From positions 1 to 13,445 of the forward strand of contig JAUUVE010000019.1 in the NCBI GenBank assembly GCA_030589715.1: DNA of 13,445 nucleotides, in the 5' to 3' direction. Position 1 is the stretch's first letter, and each line of letters begins with the position of its first letter. A model generated the notes under the pieces. The model saw nothing but the letters and a program-made list of their open reading frames with translations, was not told the DNA's origin and searched no databases. The stretch is from Desulfobacteraceae bacterium (GTDB lineage: Bacteria > Desulfobacterota > DSM-4660 > Desulfatiglandales > Desulfatiglandaceae). Position numbers and translations under genes: made by a program. Shown here piece by piece: positions 7,400 to 13,445 of the stretch.

Positions 7400-7897
7400 A
7401 TGTCAAGATTAGACCTCTTAAAGACCGTGGGAGTATTCTCTGGTCTCGATGAGAATGAGATCGCCCAGATAGAGCCCATATGTTCAGAGAGGGAATACCA
7501 TCATAACGCCAGGATATTTCACGGAGGACACGTAATCGGGGGCGGGGATGATGCCAGGCATCTTTCCATCCTAGAAGAAGGACGGGTGGATCTGCGTTTC
7601 GACCTGCCCATGCGAGAGTCCGATGAAGAAACCACCGTTGCCACGGTAAAACCAGGGCAATGCTTTGGCTGGTCCAGCCTGGTGCCGCCTTACCGGTACA
7701 CCCTTTCGGCATACTGTACTTCGGATCAGTGTAAGGTCCTTGAGCTGAAGAGGGACGAACTCGTTGAGATCTTCGAGCAAGATCATAAGATCGGGTATGT
7801 GGTGATGGGGAATCTCTCACGAATAATTGCCAGGAGGTTTTTTATCCTCCAAGATGAGTATGCCAAGCAGCTGGGCCACCGCATGATGAGATGGTAG
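7400..7897 (+). CDS. Stand-alone cyclic-nucleotide-binding-fold (CRP-like) protein
   Basis: This 165-residue protein contains only the beta-roll of the CRP/FNR effector domain and a C-terminal helix. Residues 1-30 give the N-terminal helix (LLKTVGVFSGLDENEIAQI), followed by LSILEEGRVDL and TVATVKPGQCFGWSSLVPPYRYTLSA (about 78-104). No helix-turn-helix follows, so it is not a DNA-binding regulator itself. In CRP the phosphate-binding cassette has Glu after FG and Arg before SA; here these positions read W91 and L102, so classical cAMP contacts are missing and the ligand, if any, may differ. It lies 163 nt after the redox operon with its own strong ribosome binding site and could be a ligand sensor acting through protein contacts. 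A link to the neighbouring complex is speculation from proximity. Confidence 0.85.
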   Translation: MSRLDLLKTVGVFSGLDENEIAQIEPICSEREYHHNARIFHGGHVIGGGDDARHLSILEEGRVDLRFDLPMRESDEETTVATVKPGQCFGWSSLVPPYRYTLSAYCTSDQCKVLELKRDELVEIFEQDHKIGYVVMGNLSRIIARRFFILQDEYAKQLGHRMMRW

Positions 7898-8374
7898 GCC
7901 CATCTGATTGGGCTCAACCAGGCCACCCGATATTGAGGTATGTGTTCACAGGTTCAGAATTCTCCATTCAGAACCCATGAATCAGCGGTTTAGATTTTCG
8001 GTGAACCCTGTCGAAGATCCCGCCCAATGCGGGGAACCTCTGAACCCGTAAACGGTTACAAGGCAACAAACCGGGCGACCGTTCCATTCCCCCGTACCCC
8101 CGTCCCTCCGCTCCAGTGAGACAGTACAATGAAAAATTGTCCATAAATTGAAAATTTTGTGATTTGCAAGAACCTGCGGATGCACCCACCCGATTCCTCT
8201 CCATCCCGTTACTCCAATTTCTTATACATGTGAGAGCGCGGTCAAAATCCTCCATCGGCCCAAGTCTGTCGCCAAGCCATTGGCGTGACACACTGCAAGA
8301 AAGATTTTGACTAATCCTGATGACTTAGTATCATAGTGAAGCCTTTGCCCTGATTTTGGCAAATCTCAATAGGT
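7898..8374. other. 477-nt non-coding stretch between cNMP-fold gene and efflux operon
   Basis: I see no convincing gene here on either strand; the minus-strand open frames lack family motifs. The contents are small hairpins (GCCCA/TGGGC at 7898-7913, without a T-run; CCCGC/GCGGG at 8019-8033; ACAAT/ATTGT at 8126-8140), two TTCAGAA copies 14 nt apart (7953 and 7967), which may be a decayed heptamer repeat, and an AT-rich patch around 8125-8165. The right end holds the promoter candidate at 8307-8334. Confidence 0.6.
8307..8334 (+). promoter_or_regulatory. Sigma70-like promoter candidate for the RND efflux operon
   Basis: TTGACT (8307-8312) and TATCAT (8329-8334) are separated by 16 nt. Transcription would begin near 8341, leaving a ~55-nt leader before the ATG at 8396. 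It is the closest consensus-like pair upstream of the adaptor gene. Confidence 0.5.
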
Positions 8375-8395
8375 TTGGCTGAGAGCAGTTTGAGC

Positions 8396-9646
8396 ATGAC
8401 GGACAATTCTCTTATTGGCAAAATTTCCTTTATAAGCATGGCCCTGGCGTTACTCCTCTTGGGGTGTGGGGATAGGGCAGAGACAGGCGTTGATAAGAAA
8501 AATGAGCGGAGCCGGGTAAAATCGGTCAACGTTAGCCATGTTGATGCAACCCCACCCCAAGGAAATATCGAATACGTGGGAGTGCTGGTGGCCCACCGCA
8601 AAGTACGTGTATTCAGTGAATTGGGAGGTACCATCGAAAGGCTCCTCTTTGAGAAAGGGGACAGGGTCCGAAAAGGTGATCTACTCGCTGAGGTGAGTAC
8701 AAGCAGCTTCCGCCTGAAGGTCCGGCAGGTACAAGCTGCAAGGGAGGCTGCAGAGAGCCAGATAGAGAAACTCAAAAGGGGAAGCAGACCACAGGAGATC
8801 CAGATCGCCAGGGCCGCGTTGGAAGAGGCCGAGGCTGCCTTGTTTGAGGCGGAGAAGGATTTCAAGAGGATAGAAGGGCTTTACAAGATCCGGGCAGTCT
8901 CCAAGAGGGAATACGATGCTGCCGTCAGAAAACTCAATACTGTCAATGCAAGAATGGACTCGGCACAGCAGCAACTGGTCCTTGCCCTCCAAGGACCTCG
9001 GGTTGAGGATATCAAGAAGGCCAGTGCGAACCTGGACCAGGCCGAGGCTGCACTGGCTTTGGCAAAAGACCAGGTGAAGAAATCAAGGCTGCATGCCCCC
9101 TGCGACGGCATAATAGCCTTTCGAGATGTCGAGGTGGCGGAGGTAATACCACCCGGGACTCCAATCACCCAGGTGATCGACCTTAACCGCTTGAAGATAA
9201 AGGTATCTTTGGGAGAAAAGGATATCTATGTCTTGGAAAATCATAAGCGTTTCCCCTTTACTATCGACGCCATTCCCGGAGAGGAGTTTAATTGCCGGTT
9301 GACTTTTCTCTCCCCCGCTGCAGATCCCACTACCCGCTCCTTTCCCGTAGAACTACTGGTAGAGGAAACCGACCCGCGGATGGCCGATGGCATGACCGTC
9401 AGGATAAGGTTTCCTGTTGCTGACAAAAAAAAGACCATAAAGGTCCCTTCGGCATGGCTGTCTGAACAAGATGGGAAAATAGGTCTCTATATAGCCAAGG
9501 ACGGAAAGGCCCTATTCAAAGAGGTAACCCTTGGCAATTACTACGACCAGCGGGTGGAAATCCTTGCGGGCTTTAGTGACAAGGACCTGGTCATCACCAA
9601 TCCCGCTGGCCTAAAGAGCGGTGACCCGGTAAGGGTCAGCCAATAG
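8396..9646 (+). CDS. RND efflux periplasmic adaptor (membrane fusion) lipoprotein
   Basis: This is the HlyD/AcrA-type adaptor that bridges an inner-membrane RND pump and an outer-membrane channel. The start is ATG 8396, with GAGAG at 8381-8385 ten nt upstream; an in-frame TTG at 8375 would add seven residues. A signal peptide with lipobox LLLGC gives a lipidated C24, followed by G25-D26, which lacks the Asp+2 inner-membrane retention signal. Next come a lipoyl-like half (GGTIERLLFEKGDRVRKGDLLAEV, about 76-99), a long alpha-hairpin of heptad-rich helices (about 105-225), the returning lipoyl half (LHAPCDGIIAFRDVEVAEVIPPGTPI), then the beta-barrel and membrane-proximal domain (GMTVRIRFPV, VPSAWLSEQDGKIGLYI). 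The pump gene follows after 131 nt. The 416-residue length is typical. Substrate is not predictable from sequence. Confidence 0.93.
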   Translation: MTDNSLIGKISFISMALALLLLGCGDRAETGVDKKNERSRVKSVNVSHVDATPPQGNIEYVGVLVAHRKVRVFSELGGTIERLLFEKGDRVRKGDLLAEVSTSSFRLKVRQVQAAREAAESQIEKLKRGSRPQEIQIARAALEEAEAALFEAEKDFKRIEGLYKIRAVSKREYDAAVRKLNTVNARMDSAQQQLVLALQGPRVEDIKKASANLDQAEAALALAKDQVKKSRLHAPCDGIIAFRDVEVAEVIPPGTPITQVIDLNRLKIKVSLGEKDIYVLENHKRFPFTIDAIPGEEFNCRLTFLSPAADPTTRSFPVELLVEETDPRMADGMTVRIRFPVADKKKTIKVPSAWLSEQDGKIGLYIAKDGKALFKEVTLGNYYDQRVEILAGFSDKDLVITNPAGLKSGDPVRVSQ

Positions 9647-9692
9647 TCATTGGTCAACGGTCATTAGTCATTTATCATTAGAGATTGGTCAG
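9646..9692 (+). repeat. Degenerate heptamer tandem repeat, GTCATTN type
   Basis: Starting with the last base of the adaptor stop codon, six heptamers follow in register: GTCATTG, GTCAACG, GTCATTA, GTCATTT, ATCATTA, GAGATTG, then a partial GTCAG. The consensus is GTCATTN. The array lies between the two efflux genes. Confidence 0.75.
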
Positions 9693-9724
9693 CCTCCATA
9701 CAAAACATACTCATATCCGCAATC

Positions 9725-9755
9725 CCTCCGGGTCGTAGGCCGTACGGGCCGGAGG
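9725..9755. repeat. Inverted repeat upstream of the RND pump gene
   Basis: CCTCCGG (9725-9731) and CCGGAGG (9749-9755) flank a 17-nt loop that contains the palindrome CCGTACGG. It lies 22 nt before the pump ATG at 9778. It could be an intercistronic RNA hairpin, an operator, or a processing site; there is no T-run to make it a terminator. Confidence 0.45.
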
Positions 9756-9777
9756 CCAAAATCCAAAATGATCTGAA

Positions 9778-12700
9778 ATGTTCCTGACCAAATTTGCCAT
9801 ATCAAGACCCATCGTCGTTAGAATGGCCCTGATCCTCATCGTGATATTTGGCATTTACTCCTACAGAAAAATGCCCAAATACATGGACCCGGATATCACG
9901 ATTGGAGAAGGCGTCATTGTTACCCTATGTCCAGGATTCTCTCCGGAGGAGATGGAAAAACTGGTCACGAGCAAGATCGAGGATGAACTGGAGGGTATAG
10001 CCGAGCTCAGGCGATACGAATCCAACTCATACGAGAGCACCTCCAAGATTCACGTCTTCTTTAACACCCGCCTTTCAGAATATGAAATCGACCAGGCCAT
10101 GCAGGAGATAAGAAATGCGGTAGACCGGGTAGAGGACCTTCCCAGGGAGGCAAAGGTCCCCAGGGTCATTGAGATCGATATAGCCCTCTTTCCCGTCTGT
10201 ATGGTGGGGCTGTCCGGCCAGCTTCCCATGATGCAGCTTCAGGATATTGGTGGAGAGATCGCCGACACCTTTGAAACCATAAATGGGGTGTCGGAGGTGC
10301 AGATCATGGGGGAGAGAGAAAATGAGATCTGGGTAGAACTAGACCCCCGCCGCATGTCGGCCTACGGCATATCCATACCCGAAGTGGCCCAGGTCTTAGC
10401 CAGACGGGTGCAGAATCTCCCCGGTGGCACCGTAGAAATGGACGGGCACGAGACCGCAATCCGGATGGTCGGGGAGCCAGGGAGGCCCGAGGATTTGGGA
10501 AATATTGTGCTCAAGAGCGTCAATGGGGGCACCGTCTACCTGAGTGATATAGCCAAGATAACCCCAACCCTGGAAAAAGCCAGGACCCTTACCTTCATAG
10601 ACAAGAAGAACGCCTTGGTCCTCGCCATAAAGAGGAAGAGAAATACAAACATGATCCAGATCGTAGACGATGTAAAGGGACTCTTGAAAGACATCCCTGC
10701 CCAATACCCCGGTCTCAAGACAACCCTCTATTTTGACCAGTCAAAGGAGATCAAGAAACGGATCAAGGAACTCCAGACCAATGGTCTTTTGGGTATTACC
10801 CTTGTCTTTTTGATCCTTTGGCTCTCCATGGGGCTGCGTAACGCCCTCTTTGCCTCGATCGGTATCCCAATCGCCTTTTTTCTCACCTTTGTCCTTATGA
10901 AGGGCTTTGGCCTTTCCATAAATATCCTGACCCTTTTTGGCCTGATCCTCGTACTTGGTGTGGTCGTGGATGACGCCATAGTGGTCCTTGAAAATATCTA
11001 TCGCCACCTGGAAGAGGGCAAGTCCCTTTTGAAAGGGACCCTTGAGGGGAGCCGTGAGGTACTGGCCCCGGTGCTTGCATCTGTCACAACCACCATGGCC
11101 GCCTTTTTCCCGATCCTTATTATGGTCGGTGGCATTATCGGCCGATACATGGCCGGTCTGCCAAAGGTGGTAATCTTCGCCCTAGCAGCCTCGCTCTTTG
11201 AGGTCTTTTTTATGCTCCCTTCCCATGTGGTTGAACTGACACCCAAGAATGCCTTTGAGAAGACCCGGAAGAGACGTCTGGACATATTTCGGCCCTTGCG
11301 AAGGATCTACTACCCTTTTTTGAGGGTCATTCTCAGACACCGGTACGTCTCTGTGCTGGTAATAGTAGTATCAACCGTTTTGGCCTTTTTTCTCTACTTT
11401 CAAACCGATTTCGTCATGTTCCCCAAGAGCGATGTCTTCCCCAGGTTCAATATCTACTTTGACCTCCCCGCCAATTCAACATTGGCGCGATCCAGGGAAA
11501 CCCTTATGGACTTGTCCGATCTCGTAAAAGACCGTATTGGCGACGAACTGGAGGCCCCCATCGCCGTTGCAGGGATGAAAGAGGTCAATTACGAGCCCAT
11601 ATTCGGGAGGCATTACGGCCTCTTAATGGTAATCTTGAAGACCGGAAAGGCAAGAGAACATAGTGTTGTGGAACTGATGGACCGAGTCAGGGACGATGTT
11701 GGTCAACTTCTCACATCCCGTGGGGCCACCTCATTTGTCTTGGAGAGGCTTATCGAAGGCCCCCCTGTGGGTGCTGATGTTGACCTAAAAATACAGTCAC
11801 CCAGCTGGAAGACTTCCGCAAGAATATCCCGTCTGCTCAGAGAGGAGATGGGCCGGCACAAGGGGATCGTGGATATCCGGGACGATTTTTCGAGAGAAAA
11901 ACAGTTTATGGAAATTACCGTTGATGAGGCAAAGGCAAGAAAGCTCGGGATTGACCAGAGCCACCTTGTAATGGCGGTCCAGGCCGCGTTTTATGGCCTG
12001 CCGGTAGCCACTTACAACAGGGGGGATGAAGAACAAGAGATCAAGCTAAAATACCTGCTCCGGTACAGGCACGACTTTGATGACCTGTTGAATCTGAAGG
12101 TGGTGGTTCAGGGACACGGCGAGATCCCATTAAAGGAATTGGCCAAAATCCGCCTCACCCCGGGGTTTCATAATATTTACCATTACAACGGCAAGGAGAC
12201 CGTGCGCCTTACTGCCAACATCAAAGAGGTACAGGAGGATCAAAAAGGGTTGTTAGGGTTCTTTTCCAGCCTTACCGGGGAGAAGATGACGGCGGTAAGG
12301 GCCAACGGGATCGCCATAGACTATTTTAACAGTATCAGAGAAAACTTTCCGGGCGCAAGGCTCATTGCGGGTGGGCTCCAGGAGGAGACCAATACATCGC
12401 TCATGGAGCTTGGTAAGGCAGCCATTGTGGCGCTTTTTCTCATATTCTTCATCCTATCGCTGCAGTTCAACTCCTTTACCCAGCCCTTTATCATAATGAT
12501 AACCATTCCCTTTGTTACTTTGGGTGTCATGGTGGGATTGCTCGTCAGCAACAATCCTTTGACCTTCATAACCCTGATCGGTCTCTTGGCCCTCACAGGG
12601 ATAGTAGTTAACGACTCTTTGGTCCTCATAGACTTTATCAACCGCTATCGCAAGGAACACCCAAAGCAACTATATCTGGCCATCGTGCGGGGTTGTCACG

Positions 12701-12987
12701 TACGCATGAGGCCCATCATATTGACATCGCTGACCACCATATTTGGTTTGGCACCCATGGCCCTTGGACTGGGTGGAAAGTCTATCTTTTGGGCCCCCCT
12801 GGCCACTGCCATAATATGGGGACTTGGCTTCGCCACCCTGCTCATACTCTCCATGGTGCCCGCGTATTATGCCATCCTTGAGGACATTGGCTACCTTATC
12901 CGGCACCGGAAGCGAAGAAAGGCAGATACCTTAAGGGAGATAGATGAGGCCTTTCAGCATGAAGAAATACAGCCATATATGAAGTGA
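9778..12987 (+). CDS. RND-family inner-membrane efflux pump (AcrB/HAE1-like)
   Basis: This 1069-residue proton-driven multidrug-type pump has the standard layout: TM1 (about 10-30), a first periplasmic porter/docking loop, TM2-6 (about 335-480), TM7 (about 520-545), a second periplasmic loop, and TM8-12 (about 875-1045). Both halves are intact and the length is usual. TM4 carries the proton-relay pair D398-D399 in GVVVDDAIVVLENI, equivalent to AcrB D407-D408. In TM10 the position of AcrB K940 is N945 within GIVVNDSLVLIDF, with D946 next to it; many distant HAE1-like pumps have GIVVNN there, so the Lys loss is subfamily-like and D946 is the less usual residue. The terminal repeat of polar residues (RHRKRRKAD) is cytoplasmic. 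No good Shine-Dalgarno precedes the ATG, suggesting coupling or weak initiation. It works with the adaptor encoded at 8396-9646. Substrate is unknown. Confidence 0.95.
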   Translation: MFLTKFAISRPIVVRMALILIVIFGIYSYRKMPKYMDPDITIGEGVIVTLCPGFSPEEMEKLVTSKIEDELEGIAELRRYESNSYESTSKIHVFFNTRLSEYEIDQAMQEIRNAVDRVEDLPREAKVPRVIEIDIALFPVCMVGLSGQLPMMQLQDIGGEIADTFETINGVSEVQIMGERENEIWVELDPRRMSAYGISIPEVAQVLARRVQNLPGGTVEMDGHETAIRMVGEPGRPEDLGNIVLKSVNGGTVYLSDIAKITPTLEKARTLTFIDKKNALVLAIKRKRNTNMIQIVDDVKGLLKDIPAQYPGLKTTLYFDQSKEIKKRIKELQTNGLLGITLVFLILWLSMGLRNALFASIGIPIAFFLTFVLMKGFGLSINILTLFGLILVLGVVVDDAIVVLENIYRHLEEGKSLLKGTLEGSREVLAPVLASVTTTMAAFFPILIMVGGIIGRYMAGLPKVVIFALAASLFEVFFMLPSHVVELTPKNAFEKTRKRRLDIFRPLRRIYYPFLRVILRHRYVSVLVIVVSTVLAFFLYFQTDFVMFPKSDVFPRFNIYFDLPANSTLARSRETLMDLSDLVKDRIGDELEAPIAVAGMKEVNYEPIFGRHYGLLMVILKTGKAREHSVVELMDRVRDDVGQLLTSRGATSFVLERLIEGPPVGADVDLKIQSPSWKTSARISRLLREEMGRHKGIVDIRDDFSREKQFMEITVDEAKARKLGIDQSHLVMAVQAAFYGLPVATYNRGDEEQEIKLKYLLRYRHDFDDLLNLKVVVQGHGEIPLKELAKIRLTPGFHNIYHYNGKETVRLTANIKEVQEDQKGLLGFFSSLTGEKMTAVRANGIAIDYFNSIRENFPGARLIAGGLQEETNTSLMELGKAAIVALFLIFFILSLQFNSFTQPFIIMITIPFVTLGVMVGLLVSNNPLTFITLIGLLALTGIVVNDSLVLIDFINRYRKEHPKQLYLAIVRGCHVRMRPIILTSLTTIFGLAPMALGLGGKSIFWAPLATAIIWGLGFATLLILSMVPAYYAILEDIGYLIRHRKRRKADTLREIDEAFQHEEIQPYMK

Positions 12988-13003
12988 GCCTTGGAAGATC
13001 CAC

Positions 13004-13052
13004 GTCTGACCTCTGACATCTGACATCTGACCTCTGACATCTGACCTCTGAA
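13004..13052 (+). repeat. Heptamer tandem repeat, NTCTGAC type
   Basis: Seven heptamers run in perfect register: GTCTGAC, CTCTGAC, ATCTGAC, ATCTGAC, CTCTGAC, ATCTGAC, CTCTGAA. Only the first base varies, apart from the last unit. On the minus strand this reads GTCAGAN, sharing the GTCA-N3 form of the array at 9646-9692. It begins 16 nt after the pump stop and ends exactly where ATPase homology begins. Confidence 0.9.
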
Positions 13053-13445
13053 TTCGCGCCCAGACAGAGCGGCAAGACCACCTTCTTTGAGGGTTTTTGC
13101 CTGAACCTGGAGAAAGATCCCACTTACGTACCCCTCCTTCTTAGCTTTCAAAGGTACAGGAATCTCGATAAGGAGAAGTTTTATCAACTCGTTCAGAAAG
13201 ATCTTTACAGCCAGCTGGTTAACAGGCTGAGTGCTGTGGATTGTCCAAAACTGAATGCCGTAAGGACCTACCTGGATTCCCATACGCTAACAGATCACAT
13301 TACCTTTAGTGAACTCTTTGAAGAACTAAATCGGATCATAGAACTCAAAAAAATCTTTATTTTCATAGATGAGTTTGACGGAATACTGCTTATCGAGCTG
13401 GAAAATTTTCTCACTACCTTGAGGGATCTATATCAAAGATACAAA
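13053..13445 (+). pseudogene. 5'-truncated AAA-type ATPase, runs off the window
   Basis: An open frame continues to the right edge (131 codons). It opens with APRQSGKTTFF, a Walker A motif (AxRxSGKT), and contains KIFIFIDEFDG, a Walker B strand with the DE pair, about 90 residues later. This resembles the AAA_35/AAA-like ATPase group, whose members normally have about 35-45 residues before Walker A, often ending in a YITVWAPRQTGKT-like strand. Here the frame has a stop at 13035-13037 within the heptamer array and no ATG, GTG or TTG before Walker A, and only 65 nt separate it from the pump gene. The N-terminus is therefore missing, and the gene is probably a remnant. Downstream integrity cannot be judged from the window. 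Alternatively, a frameshift or upstream rearrangement hides the start. Confidence 0.7.

Noticed and set aside
7898..7913. GCCCA/TGGGC hairpin as terminator of the cNMP-fold gene
   Set aside because: The stem is only 5 bp and no T-run follows.
7968..8291. Minus-strand open frame of 107 codons in the intergenic stretch
   Set aside because: It has no family motif, and it overlaps small inverted repeats and AT-rich patches. It is best explained as chance.
10741..11285. Several overlapping minus-strand open frames opposite the pump gene
   Set aside because: They lie wholly inside a well-supported + strand gene and show low-complexity Lys/Asp/Gly-rich or Ser/Thr-rich translations typical of antisense shadows.
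13004..13052. CRISPR array
   Set aside because: The repeat unit is 7 bp with no spacers, so it is a simple tandem repeat.

Overview
The window is protein-coding bacterial DNA of moderate GC content. It reads like an anaerobe, plausibly a sulfate-reducing or syntrophic member of the Desulfobacterota or a clostridial acetogen. That guess rests on gene content: an iron-sulfur/flavin electron-transfer operon with the accessory genes usually found beside NAD-linked [FeFe]-hydrogenase (HydABC-type) complexes, and no respiratory complex I membrane subunits. No marker gene fixes the taxon.

Positions 1-7236 hold a + strand operon of six closely spaced genes (gaps 3-58 nt). The first is a molybdopterin-oxidoreductase/NuoG-like protein fused at its C-terminus to a NuoE-type [2Fe-2S] domain; its 5' part runs off the window and is interrupted by an in-frame TAG at 61-63. 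Next come four small accessory genes: a DRTGG-domain protein, a PHP-domain metal-dependent phosphoesterase-like protein, a GHKL ATPase without a kinase domain, and a [2Fe-2S] thioredoxin-like ferredoxin. Last is a 1015-residue fusion of a HydB/NuoF-type NADH-FMN flavoprotein with a GltD/NfnB-type FAD-NADPH flavoprotein. Together these have the parts expected of an NADH/NADPH/ferredoxin transhydrogenase, resembling the Sporomusa-type Nfn (Stn) family, but with unusual fusions. This is the most interesting system in the window.

Positions 7237-8374 hold a nested inverted repeat with a possible terminator, a stand-alone cyclic-nucleotide-binding-fold protein (7400-7897), and a 477-nt non-coding stretch that ends in a good sigma70-like promoter.

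Positions 8396-12987 hold a two-gene RND efflux system: a lipoprotein periplasmic adaptor and an inner-membrane pump. No outer-membrane channel gene is present. The two genes are separated by a heptamer tandem repeat and an inverted repeat. A second heptamer array follows the pump gene and abuts a 5'-truncated AAA-type ATPase reading frame that runs off the right edge.
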